A DNA stretch of 64,000 bases from Mactromeris polynyma (lineage: Eukaryota; Mollusca; Bivalvia; Venerida; Mactridae). The translations under genes were made by a program, and so were the position numbers. The notes below the pieces were generated by a model. It was not told the DNA's origin. It made no database searches and saw nothing but the letters and a program-made list of their open reading frames with translations. Positions 12,901 through 24,139 of the stretch are shown here, piece by piece. The stretch is taken from positions 19,362,256 through 19,426,255 of the forward strand of contig JASFXZ010000001.1 in the NCBI GenBank assembly GCA_032209605.1, given 5' to 3'. How positions within the stretch are numbered: position 1 is the first letter of the stretch; each line of letters opens with the position of its first letter.

Positions 12901-14452
12901 TCCTCCATAATCCTGGAAATCAGGCGCGAGTACTGGTTAATATCACAGCAAGCTGTTACTGCGGAGAATGATAACAATTTGTTGTTATATAAAACGAATC
13001 AATCAATATTTTATGTTAACATTTATTAATCATATATACACCATCCAATAACCGACTTTGTCTCTTGTTTCAACAGTCGGTGTTTAATACTGTATGATAT
13101 GATAACTCATCGGCATAATGCTATCACTAGATTGCATTAATTACATGCTGCTAGAATTAATATCGGTATGGATATTAATCACGTGACAATAGCATACTTT
13201 TTTACATATGAGTGCTACTATGGGATTAACAACATATTCTGCAAGTGACGTCATTTCAAGAAAACGCAACATGTGATGTCACTTTTTGCAAGCAGGAAAC
13301 AATGTTAACTCCATATGGTCACTCTGTTTTCTATATGGGGCAAATATTGCTTACTGTCAGTGCATGGTAACGTTTTCTGGAAATGACGTCACATAAAGAA
13401 GAGGTTGGAAATCATACAGCGGCGCTCATATATATTATATCAATCAGAAAACTATTCTTATTTAACTATACCGATTGTTAAATCACTTATAAGTGTGCAT
13501 TAATATGTACATTGTACTTGTTTCGTTTCAGGAATTATGTCAGAACATTTGGAACCTCAGGCTATAACCGGCTTTCTAACTTATCTACGGTAAGAAATGA
13601 TTTACTCAATCACATAAAAAAAATCCCATTTTAGGCAAGAAGAAAAGTGGTTCACACATCCCATCTTCTACTGAACGTTAAGTTTTACCGATTACTTTCA
13701 GCGTTGGTTGCTTTTAAGAATAGCACACCATTTACAACAGCATAGTTAAAAGATGTATCTGGCTCATCTGAACATTAAATGTTTTAATGGGCTTCATCCA
13801 GTATTGTTGTTACATAGTCTAAAACATCATTAATAAGAACCATTGCCATGTTTAACCATTTTAAATAATTTTCTTCAATCATATTACTAACAGACAAAAC
13901 TAGTAAAAACACTGTTTGTTAATTTTATGATAATACAAAAATATTTTTTCGACAAATACAGAGAAATATATTATAAATGCATTTTTATTGAAGTTTTAAC
14001 TATATAAAGTATATTTTTCATGATTTTTAGGCAATAAAATGAACAAAAAAATGAGCATAATATATCTTTAATGACTTGAATATTGCTGTGCCTGTTTTCA
14101 CAGACGTTTTAAGACTGAATCTCAGACTCGCACTTTAAAATTACAAAACTTAAATTTACAAGGTTTTCTTTCATATATAATTTGACTTTTCTTTGCGTAC
14201 CGTATAATCTTTGTGTAGACTTGAATACATGACTCCGGCTGCTTTGACGTCTGTTAAAACTTTAGACGTTTCAGTATTTGAGAAAATATTGAAATATTGA
14301 CTTACGCGATGTTATATTATGTGAAATTAATGTATTTTATGGCTTGTTTATTTCAGGACTTTTCCTCTGATCCGTATTATGCCAGAATTGCCGCTGTTAC
14401 AGGACTAACGTGCCTAATGGCGTATGGAGCGTACAAGGCATCACAACACTAG
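6976..14452 (+). CDS. CBM20 (starch/glycogen-binding) protein with C-terminal membrane anchor, eight coding exons
   Basis: Exons: 6976-6981, 8141-8342, 8910-9005, 10154-10196, 11016-11171, 12126-12371, 13532-13589 and 14357-14452. They join in phase to exactly 300 codons plus TAG. Exon 1 codes only Met-Thr. Exons 2-3 (about residues 3-101) form a CBM20 domain: MTISCEL strand, VCAGVVGNLEEVGCWSL (the V.G...LG.W motif), KLEYKWVLFDG, then TWIWETGPN with the sugar-stacking Trp residues, and a final MNQWDGPA. The middle (about 102-269) looks disordered, Ser/Gly-rich, with a CCC run. The last exon has one hydrophobic segment (about residues 280-295) ending in a short polar tail, suggesting a tail anchor. 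By analogy with STBD1 it may tether glycogen to membranes, but STBD1 carries its hydrophobic segment at the N-terminus, so orthology is uncertain. Intron 3 uses a GC donor (CAG|GCAAGT). Every junction fits; exon 1 is the least certain. Confidence 0.82.
8588..8902 (+). mobile_element. TCGGCGCA-family MITE (CBM20 gene intron 2)
   Basis: Starts CGGCGCAGCCGTACTAACAT, carries GCTATTTGCATATCAGTGTT, TTGACGCGGATTGGTTAACC and a central CCGAAATCCACTGAATTTCG block, and ends GCCGACTACC...AAGATATTTCTTG. The family consensus ends are inverted (TCGGCGCA / TGCGCCGA). The tail directly abuts the T-rich acceptor of exon 3 at 8910. Confidence 0.8.
9492..9525 (+). promoter_or_regulatory. Cluster of four AGGTCA half-sites (intron 3 of CBM20 gene)
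   Basis: Half-sites AGGTCA at 9493-9498, 9503-9508, 9509-9514 and 9520-9525, all in the same orientation, with spacers of 4, 0 and 5 bp. Three are preceded by AA. Direct AGGTCA repeats are classical nuclear-receptor binding sites. Function here is inferred from motif only; such runs can also be repeat remnants. Confidence 0.45.
10372..10602. mobile_element. CRE-bearing MITE (CBM20 gene intron 4)
   Basis: Begins ATGAGCACTGCTATGGGATT. Carries AAAGTGACGTCATTTCAAG on the left and TATGACGTCACTTAAAG on the right. The right terminal repeat is shortened after GGAAATCGTGCTCG. Confidence 0.85.
11556..11876. repeat. Minisatellite, 45-bp unit, about 7 copies
   Basis: Unit includes GACCAATATAGGACTGTAAC followed by ATTGTTTGATGTGCACAGGC and AATCT. 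Because 45 is a multiple of 3, both strands show repetitive open frames of up to 105 codons that should not be called genes. Lies in intron 5 of the CBM20 gene. Confidence 0.95.
12436..12766. mobile_element. MITE with TAGGGCTCCAGAAATA terminal inverted repeats
   Basis: Left end TAGGGCTCCAGAAATA, right end TATTTCTGGAGCCCTA: perfect 16-bp inverted termini about 331 bp apart. The flanks (CACAC on both sides) suggest a short target duplication. The interior contains several CTTGTCCGGG-like blocks. It lies 65 bp inside intron 6 of the CBM20 gene. Superfamily not determined (hAT-like is possible). Confidence 0.8.
13208..13429. mobile_element. CRE-bearing MITE (CBM20 gene intron 6)
   Basis: Begins ATGAGTGCTACTATGGGATT and ends ATCATACAGCGGCGCTCAT. 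Carries AAGTGACGTCATTTCAAG and AAATGACGTCACATAAAG near the two ends. Confidence 0.87.
13748..14090 (+). repeat. Dispersed repeat starting AAGATGTATCTGGCTCATCT (CBM20 gene intron 7)
   Basis: Homologous to 19510-19850 and 30865-31225 in the same orientation and, in part, to 17040-17160 and 28390-28510 inverted. Shared blocks are AAGATGTATCTGGCTCATCT at the start, AACCATTGCCATGT in the middle and CATATTTATTGAAGTTTTAA near the end. Terminal structure is not clear, so it is called only a repeat. Confidence 0.65.
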
Positions 14453-14650
14453 ATTTATGTCTGTGTGATAAGGCTTTAATATGAACTAAACCATTTTACA
14501 TATCTGTTTTCATAATATGTCTATTGTCCATATTAAAAGTGAATGATATAAAAGTGACAGAAATAGTACATTGTAGAAATACAACTTATTTCTCTCTCCC
14601 CTTCTTCTTGTATTGTACTGAAATCTGTCTATCCTATACATATCGCTATT

Positions 14651-14893
14651 TGATCGCTGCTATGGGATTTACAACCTCTTCTGTAAGTGACGTCATTTCA
14701 AGAAAACGCAATATGTGATGTCACTATTTGCAAGCATGAAACACTATTTACTCCATATGGTCACTTCGTTTTTATATTGTCATATGGGGGCAAATATTGC
14801 TTATTGTCAGTAATTATGCTGACGTCACATGTAACGTTTACTGGAAATGACGTCCTATAAAGAAGAGGTTTGAAATCGTACTGCGGTGCTCAT
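14651..14893. mobile_element. CRE-bearing MITE (3' flank of CBM20 gene)
   Basis: Left end GATCGCTGCTATGGGATTTA, right end ATCGTACTGCGGTGCTCAT. The left TGACGTCA is intact; the right one has mutated to TGACGTCC. Its duplicate is at 25201-25439. Confidence 0.85.
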
Positions 14894-15940
14894 TTGAACA
14901 TTGGACCATACGATACTAGAAGGACAATATAATTAAAAACAATAAATTCAATATAGAAAAATACATTTCACTACGTAAAATGACACAGAAAGGTCAACTA
15001 AGGACATATTTACACATAATGTACACAACTAGCATGATAACAATATCTAGTAGGACTATTAAAACAAAATCCAAAGCAATACAAAGGCTAGTTACTATGG
15101 AGACATGAAAACATGAATGAAAACCTGCTTGTAAACGTATCAGATACAAAAGATGAAACGTGTTCTATCAAATGAATTTCACAAAAATCCTAGGATGAAT
15201 AACATGATGAAGCCAAAGTAAATCCGGGACATGACTTGTAGTCGTATATCCGGGACTCGTCTTGCAGACGTAAATAAAATATTAGCATTGAGCGCTGTAC
15301 TTACAAACCTTTGCTGTATAATTATGTGTTATCAACTTAAAATATATATACCTTTCTTGTAAAGATTATTATTGCATTTAGTTTGTATGACAAATGTTAA
15401 TTGAATAATTATATCAGACACTGTATTGTATATTTAGATCGTCACAGACATTACAGCGCGATTTAAAACTTTGTACACCACTTTAACAACAATGTATGTA
15501 CCTGTTACGAAACAGCCCATATGCGATCACAAGTGTTATTGCTTGCAGTTACAGTAACTGTCAAGTTAGTCCAACCACGGACGTCGCTTCTCTATGCTGT
15601 CGCTGTACAACTGTTAGGGAAGACGCGTGTAAAAGTCGGAGTACAGAGACACGTATGCGGGCTACTATTGAGTATAACCAGCGTGGAAGTTAATTAAACC
15701 ACTAAAACGACACACGAAGTACAAATGACGTAATATAGACTTTAAAATCAAGAAATCAAACTCCTACATGATTCGTCATTGCCATCTTTATCAAGATTAT
15801 CTCCCTTCTTGTAACAACAATCTTACAGCTCTCAGAGTTACCCGTGTTCACATGTATAGTGAAATCTAATGTGCACGTCAGGAGAGTCCTTATAATTCAA
15901 GTATTTTCACATAATGATCATATGATTCAAATAATAAGTA

Positions 15941-15968
15941 TACAAGGGGTGTCCAAAAAACCCTCGTA
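15941..15968. mobile_element. Remnant of mariner-like MITE (copy A of the duplication)
   Basis: TACAAGGGGTGTCCAAAAAA followed by CCCTCGTA: the two inverted ends lie back to back with the interior gone. The duplicate at 26487-26652 still has the interior. Confidence 0.65.
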
Positions 15969-16619
15969 CATAACGTTATAATTGAGCTCTCACTATCAGG
16001 ATTATACTCGCTGTAAAAAAACGCTTTTCATTTGGGAAGGGTTATACCACTCCATTCTTAAAAATTAATAAAGAATGTGCTAATGATATAATAATGTTTG
16101 CATCAAAAGAATAATTTATCACTATCCTGTGTTTTGTTGAAATCGTTACTATAAAATTGTTTCAGATAAAAACCCATAGTAGGGACAAATACTATGCACT
16201 CTGTTTTAAATCTTTATTAATTAATAGTTCGCCTAAAACAAGAAACAAGGATTCTGATAAAGCCTTTTTAGGAGAAATATTACAGGTAATAAATAAAGAG
16301 TTAAAACAGAGTGTATACAATTGTTGCCAACATGTTCAAACAAACAACATGGTCTTTCTTCGCTTTTTCTCCCTGAAACTAAACGACATCACTTTGATCA
16401 GTAAGTTTGCGAACAATTTATGAAGATAGATATGATAATATACCCTACTAAATAGTTTAGATTATCTTATGAGGATTTAGATAGACATGATAACATACCA
16501 TAAATAATTTAGATGATCTATTTTCTATAAAGACATTTTAATGCAACGAATATATAGAATTATTGACTTCAGTAGTGCCCACCATTGTCCAATATCTAGC
16601 GTAGTCATAATACTGGAAA

Positions 16620-19600
16620 TTACACCTTTTCCGCCTTGATCTCTTTCACCACGTCAGATATTTCTTCAGTGAGTTTGCTGATGTAGTCAAGTTTCGATTG
16701 TCTTTTCTCTTCGTTGCGAATTTCTTTTTGTCTTTTCTTGAGTAAAGCGTTGTTTTTGTCTGCAATGAATAAGAAACTGATAGCTTATGTTCATTTGTCT
16801 ACCTGAACAAACATGAAAAATAAATTTCCCATTATTAAAACATCATTAAACGTGCATTAACAAAGAATGAACTAATAATGTATTGATCCGTATTTGGTGA
16901 TAAAAGATGTTTGTACGTCATACAAAATTTAAAAACATTTTTTTCAACAATCAGGCTAGCTATTTATCAAGTTCTGTCTGTAAGTAAATATGGTAAACAT
17001 TTTTTTTCAATCGCCCATACATTGGAATTGATCTTATAAGAGAGGTTTTAGCCAATGTAACAACAATAGTGGAAGAAGCCAATTCAAACATTTTTATGTT
17101 CAGATGAGCAAGATACATCTTTAAACTGAGAACATATTATCATCATATTTTAAGTATCTTTAGTACATGCTTTCACTTACCGTCGTCTTTATCAGCTTCA
17201 GTGGTAACCAGGTAACCGGCAACTGGTTTAGCCTCTTTCTGAGTCTTGTCCTTTTTATCAATTGCCTTGATCACGACCGCATATTCACCTTTCTTTTCAA
17301 TCCTCCCCTTGACAATAAGCTCTTCCTCCGCTTTGTTATGGATCACCTCTGCGGCATCTAGAAGCAGAATACATATTGTTTTAAACGGAACAATTGAAAA
17401 TTTATCAATGTTTCTGTACTTTTTCTCATAATTTAAATCCTTTTAACGGACGTAGGAAACGTGACAAAACAATGTAGTAGTAAATATTGTTTACATATGT
17501 CATTATGTTAATGTGTTGCATGTAATTGTCTACAGCGTCACTTGCATCACCTTTAATCCTATCATTTACCATTAAAATTATGAAAAATACTCTTTCTGCA
17601 CCTGGTAAAATGATATTTATTTGATCGCCATCAACAGAATCACTAGCGAAAAGTATATCCGCTTGGTAATTCATATCTCGACTTGAATCTTCATCGGTTC
17701 TGAATGTTGCCAATGTCTGTTTTGGTTTTCCCTTTGCTGATGGTGTAACCTTGATTTTTGCGTTCGTCTCTGAAAACAGCATACAATACATGTGGTTACT
17801 ATAAGTGTTTATGTTGTGAGCTTGTAATTGTACCGAAACAACAATATATGTTATGGTGGCGTAAAGTCAATATATTTTTTTTTTAATTTGAAACGTTTAT
17901 TTCAATAAAATCGTATGTACAATATGGAGTATTTTGTCATATCAACAACATATAATAATTTTAACAATTTATTTGGAAATATGATCTTTCGTACCATGAA
18001 GCATGTAAGACGGTAGGTGATATGTTTCGAGACATAACATCGAATCGAATAAGTTAATTACTTAGTTTTAGTACTTGTTTCTCTACAGTGAGCTTACATA
18101 CAATTGTTGCAACTGTAGACATATCAAGGTGACAAGTGCCGTCTTGATAATATATTTTATTGCATGCGTAGAAATCAGCTGATATGACACAGCTTTATCA
18201 GAACACGTGTCATTAAACACACACAAGTTAAAATAACTTATTGTTTGACGGTGCAACATTAGACGATAAATATATAACATCGAACTGAATACCTGACGAG
18301 CTCATAAGCCCAGCATCTACTGCTCTAGGACCATGACCGTACACATCAAGGCCTTTACATGTTGGGAACTTCTGACAGTTCTCACTCGCCTCCTTGCATA
18401 TTATTTTAAATCCGCAACAATTCATTTTCTCATCCTCCTGATCAATGAAACCTACAAACAACCTCAACCAATAAACTCCAACCACTGGTAATCGTACTTC
18501 AAATTTAAAAGTTCTGTTCTTGACATCAATCTGGGGTAAAACCAACTGTTGCATGTCATTTACATTAAGCTTAATATCTGACCTATTCTCAACAACAAGT
18601 TCATAGGAAAAGTCGAGACGACATATCATATCTTTCTCAGCAAGGATTGAAATGAAACATTTTCCTTTCGATGAATGAAGTATACATGACTGCTCGCTCA
18701 TGAGAGACAATTTCATGTTGTAATATCCTTGCCGCAAATCAGGAGCAGATATATATTGATCGACAGCTCTGATTAAAACTTTGCCGTCTGCTGGACTTTG
18801 CCACTTTGGATCGTCTGGTAAGCATCGGGTCACGAAGACTTCCGGTGCAGTGCAGAACCAGAAGTCGTTCATCATATAGTGAGATTGACCTAGTTTCTCC
18901 TCCCTGACCTTGACATAATTCTTGCCATCTTTCTCGATTTCTATCTCGCCGCCATGTTGGTATCCACGGTAAGCGTGAATTGACCATTGTGGGTGCATAA
19001 GATGCCATTTACCGTCTGCTTTGAAGGCGATCCAGGAATGGTTGTTAAGATAACTGGAATCGTTATCCCCCGCCCTATAACGAATTGCCTTTGCTCGTCC
19101 ATTTATCTCAGTACATTCAATCCCCGCGTACCTAAATGATTATGTGACTTCTAGAGTGAACAGCATAAATACCCAATACAGTAAAACCTCAATAATACGA
19201 CCACCATTGGGACCCTTGGAAACTGGTCTTACTATTGAGCTGGTCTTGATATTGAGGTTGAATAAAAATCAAAACTGCGAAAATGGGCTTGCAAATTGTG
19301 TTTTTAATTTTGAGGTGGTCTTATTATTGAGGTGGTCTTGAAGTGAGGTTTTACTGTATTGTCATAACCAGAGTCCTATAAGCTTTATGACTACGTGTAC
19401 ATGCATGAGGTAAACAATACATTATATTTATACCGACCACGTGACTTACATAATTTTTCAAATCAAGCGATAGAATAATATATTTAATGAATCATTGTGT
19501 TGCATTTTAGACCTTTAAAGATGTATCTGGCTCATCTGAACCTAAAAATGTTTGGTACATGGTCTGAAACATCAATAATAAGATCCATTGCCATGTATAA

Positions 19601-21760
19601 CCGTTTAAAACTATCTTGTTTAGTCATATTATTAACAGAAAAAAACTAGTAAAAACACCTGTTCGTTAAAAAACTGTTTTTTAAAAAACTGTTCTTTTAA
19701 TTTTATGAAAATACAAATGTCTTATTTCGTCAAATACAGAGAAATACATTTTAAATTACATAATACATGTAAATGTATTCTGTGATAATGCATATTTATT
19801 GAAGTTTTAACTAGATAGAGTATATTTTTCATGATGTCTTTAAATTTAAAATGAAGTTGTTTTATTTCCCGCCTGACAATCATAACGACGATATGGTTAA
19901 ACATTCATAAAAATATGACATAAAAGGTATATATTTACCCGCAAAACGTCTCAAATACGGATGCTGGTGATAATTTGCGCTCCACAAGTTGGAGCACATA
20001 GAATAACGGTGTATTAAAACGAGGTTCGGACCGTCTGGACGCCTGGTTTTGTGCGATCCATGCAAGTAATCCCCTTACAAGATATAGCTCGGGATATTTA
20101 CAATTCTTTGTTGCTTTTTTAAGTTGTTGAATCAAATCGGGAAACTTTTCAGCTTTCTTTGACTCAACCTGAAGTTACACGGAATTTAGACAAAGTAATT
20201 TCGTTACGATCACATTGAAACTATTCAGTGTATTTATGTAACACGAGAATACGAATTCGAAAACTGATAACAAAAATGCCTTCAGACATGCTAGTGATTT
20301 AACTAGTAACTGAGGTCTATTAGTCAAACCACTGTCATTTCATTGCAATGTACATGGTGTTAAAACAGTTTGTTCACAAAGTTTGAATTTGGGTAAAATG
20401 AAAATAAAGATGTGTACACTGGCTTAATTTCGCATAATAAAAGATACTGCTTTTTCATGAATGTCTGCTTTATTTAAAACTCTTTTGCAGACGAAAACTA
20501 TAATTGGCCCAAAGCCACATAGATGGAAAGAGAATTTTTAAAAAAATACTTAAATTCAAACTTTATGAACGAACTTTTTTAACACACTGTATTGCATTTA
20601 TAGCAACATTGTCAACAGTGTTTATTTTATTTTGGTACACGTAAATTGATAAAACCACAAGTCGATCTGTCATACGAGTCTTAATTATGACACATGTAAT
20701 ACCATGAATACGAGTAATAGTTAATGTGATTTATTATATAAGTATACCACGATAAGTTGAGAGTGACGTCATGCAATGTTTACATGGTTTGACCACTTTT
20801 ATTGATCAAAATAGGTAAATCAAACAACAAGTAACACTATATATTGTTATATTGACAAACTAACAGCCATGATAGCTCAGATGGTAGCGTGTCCGCACGT
20901 GTATAGTGCTAATAAAGCCTTTTAGTTTTGGGTCCGATTTCGAGACCATCAGGAGGTACATATGTAGTATTTTGTTTGTTCATTACAATATTAAATATTT
21001 TGTTGGTCATCTACAGTTGTACGTACACGACTTATACTAATTAAAGTTCGCTCGAATATCGTTAATTAAAAACATAGTATGACATGTGTATTAATAAGCT
21101 ATTCACTAATAACGATATGGTTTCATGATTAATTTTGTAAAGTGCACGATATCATCGTGCAGTAGATTTATATGGTACTTCGAAAAACGTAAGGGGTTCA
21201 AATGAACATTTTAGCGACGACGCTATAGCCATCATTAAAAACGTTTGCTTTAATGACAAAGCAATTAGACGATAACAAAAAAACAAAAATAAAAAAACAG
21301 AAACGACAAACAACAATTACTTGACAAGCACTGAGTAAGGGATAAAAAATCATGTTGTCCATAAAAAATGGTAGGCAGGAATGTGTCTCTAACTCACACC
21401 CTATCTATTGGTCGAAGTTACTAGTCAGAAGCGCTACCAATTGAGCTATCGCTACTATCTACCTTGAGCGATATTTCATCAAAATTTAATACTAATCCTG
21501 AAGATAATAGGCATGATAATGACCGTAAGCTGTTTTACATGTATTGGAAAGTGTGTATGGTCGTGTTTTATCGACTTATCTTAACTTGGTTATATCAATC
21601 GTTAAGTATTAAACGAAACAAACTCTTAAAATGAAAGTGATTTAACATGGCAATGTTTGCACCAGCACGTGCTCAACATTGTTAGGAATACCTTTAGGGC
21701 ATTTGTATCCACGTGGTAGAAATCCACTACTGTCTCATCATACGAATGTAGTCTTGGCAT
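16620..21760 (-). CDS. Kyphoscoliosis peptidase (KY/hillarin)-like transglutaminase-core protein, copy A
   Basis: Exons on the minus strand: 21769-21692 (ATG at 21760), 20168-19939, 19131-18293, 17769-17602, 17357-17181 and 16759-16620. They join in phase to 540 aa. Residues about 24-150 form the transglutaminase-like core: ELYLVRGLLAWIAQNQ, FETFCGYAGIEC with Cys99, NNHSWIAFKADGKWHL with His131, then MHPQW. His146 sits where the family usually has the catalytic Asp, 15 residues after His as in human KY. There follow MNDFWFCTAPEVFVTRCLPD and an Ig-like beta region ending YGHGPRAVDAGL, both typical of the family, a second beta-rich repeat (exons 4-5), and a basic, probably coiled-coil tail (LLKKRQKEIRNEEKRQSKL). 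No signal peptide or LIM domain is seen. Family members act at cytoskeletal structures; enzymatic activity here is doubtful. The acceptor 9 bp before the ATG implies a spliced 5' UTR exon, possibly ending near 23754. Confidence 0.85.
17040..17160 (-). repeat. Dispersed repeat fragment, inverted (KY copy A intron 5)
   Basis: Reverse complement of the start of the 13748-14090 repeat (TTCAGATGAGCAAGATACAT at the right end). The same fragment lies at 28390-28510 in the duplicate. Confidence 0.6.
19179..19356. mobile_element. Pogo/Tigger-like MITE (KY copy A intron 2)
   Basis: Begins CAGTAAAACCTCAATAATAC and ends GAGGTTTTACTG, flanked by TA on both sides (19177-19178, 19357-19358). CAGTAAAACC-type ends with a TA target site are characteristic of pogo/Tigger elements. 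178 bp, with no coding capacity. Confidence 0.85.
19510..19850 (+). repeat. Dispersed repeat (KY copy A intron 2)
   Basis: Same family as 13748-14090, beginning AAAGATGTATCTGGCTCATC. Duplicated at 30865-31225. Confidence 0.65.
20735..21588. mobile_element. About 850-bp insertion with tRNA-like heads in opposite orientations (KY copy A intron 1)
   Basis: The duplicate copy runs straight from TGTGATTTCTTATAT (about 32110) into CAATCGTTAG, while here 0.85 kb intervenes. Inside are a + strand tRNA-like stretch at about 20870-20950 (TAGCTCAGATGGTAGCG box A, GGTCCGATTTCGAGACC near box B) and a minus-strand one at about 21371-21462 (TAGCTCAATTGGTAGCG box A). TTATAT at both edges may be the target duplication. 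Most likely SINE-derived; neither head folds as a full tRNA gene by inspection. Confidence 0.5.
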
Positions 21761-21811
21761 GATTGGAACCTGAAACTAGATCGATGTAGATAATTTAACA
21801 GAAAACATACC

Positions 21812-21960
21812 TATCATGAGTAAAAAGCTCAAATGTTCGAGGGGCAGACAGCCTGACTCCTGATCCGATGGTCGTGAGTTCGAGCTCCGCTTTATGCGGT
21901 GTTTGATGATGATCTTTACAATCCATGGAGAAAGAGCCAGTGGTTAACACTGGTTAGTCA
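21812..21960 (+). mobile_element. tRNA-derived SINE-like fragment
   Basis: A box-B-like GAGTTCGAGCTCC and a downstream body leading into GAAGCTGTCATTGAGAGTGG. The sequence departs from the duplicate copy at about 21812, consistent with insertion after the segmental duplication. A related body occurs at 43170-43310 (GTGAGTTCAAATCTCGC then GTCATCGAGAGTGATTGG) and near 23620 (CTCATCGAGAGTGATTAACG). Confidence 0.4.
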
Positions 21961-22872
21961 TTTTAGAAGCTGTCATTGAGAGTGGTTAGTACTGGTTGGT
22001 AATTCAGGAGGCTGTCATTGAGAGTGGTAAGTATTGGTTGGTAATTCAGGAAGCTGTCATTGAGAGTGGTTAGTACTGGTTGATAATTCAGGAAGCTGTC
22101 ATTGAGAGTGGTAAGTATTGGTTGGTAATTCAGGAAGCTGTCATTGAGAGTGGTTAGTACTGGTTGGTAATTCAGGAAGCTGTCATTGAGAGTGGTAAGT
22201 ATTGGTTGGTAATTCAGGAAGTTGTCATTGAGAGTGGTAAGTATTGGTTGGTAATTCAGGAAGCTGTCATTGAGAGTGGTTAGTACTGGTTGGTAATTCA
22301 GGAAGCTGTCATTAAGAGTGGTAAGTATTGGTTGGTAATTCAGGAAGCTGTCATTGAGAGTGGTTAGTACTGGTTGATAATTCAGGAAGCTGTCATTGAG
22401 AGTGGTAAGTATTGGTTGGTAATTCAGGAAGCTGTCATTGAGAGTGGTAAGTATTGGTTGGTAATTCAGGAAGCTGTCATTGAGAGTGGTTAGTACTGGT
22501 TAGTAATTCAGGAAGCTGTCATTGAGAGTGGTAAGTATTGGTTGGTAATTCAGGAAGCTGTCATTGAGAGTGGTTAGTACTGGTTGGTAATTCAGGAAGC
22601 TGTCATTGAGAGTGGTAAGTATTGGTTGGTAATTCAGGAAGCTGTCATTGAGAGTGGTTAGTACTGGTTGGTAATTCAGGAAGCTGTCATTAAGAGTGGT
22701 AAGTATTGGTTGGTAATTCAGGAAGCTGTCATTGAGAGTGGTTAGTACTGGTTGGTAATTCAGGAAGCTGTCATTGAGAGTGGTTAGTACTGGTTGGTAA
22801 TTCAGAAAGCTGTCATTGAGAGTGGTTAGTACTGTATAGTAATTCAGGAAGCTGTCATTGAGAGTGGTTAGT
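21960..22872. repeat. Minisatellite, 42-bp unit, about 21 copies with 84-bp alternation
   Basis: Unit AATTCAGGAAGCTGTCATTG, AGAGTGGTTAGTACTGGTTG, GT. Units mostly alternate between GGTTAGTACTGG and GGTAAGTATTGG versions, giving an 84-bp dimer. The unit resembles the body of the adjacent SINE-like fragment. Absent from the duplicate copy. Confidence 0.93.
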
Positions 22873-23072
22873 ACTTAATTAACTAGATAATTATGTAGTT
22901 AACTAGATATTTATCGCGTTAACTACTTAACACGTATCTAATATAGATTGGTTGGTAAGTGGTGGCAGTTGTGGGCAATATCAGACAATTTTTGCATGTT
23001 AAGATTTATCTGGTATGAACATTTATCACGATACTTATCTAGTTAACCACATAAATATCTAATTAATTAAGA
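22873..23072. mobile_element. AT-rich MITE with long inverted ends
   Basis: Left end CTTAATTAACTAGATAATTA then TGTAGTTAACTAGATA. The right end, read in reverse complement, is CTTAATTAATTAGATATTTA then TGTGGTTAACTAGATA. Thus inverted ends of about 36 bp with a few mismatches, and a 200-bp total length. It sits exactly at the end of the 42-bp minisatellite. Confidence 0.7.
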
Positions 23073-24139
23073 AGTTTACTGGTGGCAGAAATAAGCCACC
23101 ATAATATCACCATAATATATATAACCTACAGGTAATTTCTATTGAAAAGCAATATAGACAAAGGTATGTTTACGTTGCTATTAAGCCAATTAGCTACCAT
23201 TATACAAACTTAATGTTGCATAATTACATAATTCAATGTCGTTTTCCAAAAAGGTTACAATTGGTACTTTGAATGTATTATACATACTGATATACACAAT
23301 ACAGCGCGGGGCAATTAGAAAATGTTGGCACAGCGGGTGGCAAGGTTAGTCACGAAAATGAATGACGAGGAGACGTTAACGAAGGGTACATATAATCATG
23401 GCTTGGAGCCAATATCGATTAGATCTGGGGTAACTTCCGATGAGCCAGAAAGTTGGACATGAACACAAATTTCTAATTTATTTAATAAATCTTAACTTAC
23501 TTCGGGTTTTTGCGGAATCAAATATTATATCTCTATTTATGTTGAATTTACATTTAAACTCATATAGAGCCGAGATTTACATTTGAGATACTTTGAAAGA
23601 TCGGGGCCTGGTTTGTAACTGTTAGAAGACGCTCATCGAGAGTGATTAACGTAAGTCTCAATATAAAACAGACAAGTCTAAACAAAACAAAACTTACAAG
23701 TACTTCGTTGTATGAATGCTAGTTAATGCATGAGCTATAATTAACAATCTTACCTAACGTTTGATCGACTCAATATATTCCTTCACTTAACTACGTCGTA
23801 CGTGCATGATTTTTGTTGACGTTTCAATGTTTGCTCTTCAACCACTCGATTTAGATCTACCCGGAAGTTAAAATACTGAAAATTTGATCGATACAAGACT
23901 TAATCTCGATAAAAACAAACACGATGTTGATCATATTTACCATCAATCGGTTTAATCAATATTTTGTGTTAAAGTTTACAGATTTGTTGTTGATAATTTA
24001 TTCTTTTGTTAGTCTCTCATTGTATAAGACGCTTTGTATACAGTATTACGGCACATTGCGTGTGTATAACATTAGGACGTGTGCCAAATAACATAATTAA
24101 CATAACTATAAAACGACCGGAGTACTTTTGTTTCATGAA

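Noticed and set aside
12838..12925. tRNA-like A box (GTGGTCAATGGGTAGAGC) in CBM20 intron 6
   Set aside because: No matching B box or acceptor stem; at best an old SINE fragment.
15496..15693. Cys-rich short open frame, present in both duplicates (also 26044-26226)
   Set aside because: Conservation is explained by the recent segmental duplication. The C-terminal frame is lost differently in the two copies and no signal peptide or family pattern is seen.
23754..23830. Possible non-coding first exon of KY copy A (donor AG|GTAAGA on the minus strand, paralogous near 34200)
   Set aside because: The donor-like site is conserved between the duplicates, but shared ancestry alone could explain that. 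Without transcript data I did not list it as an exon.
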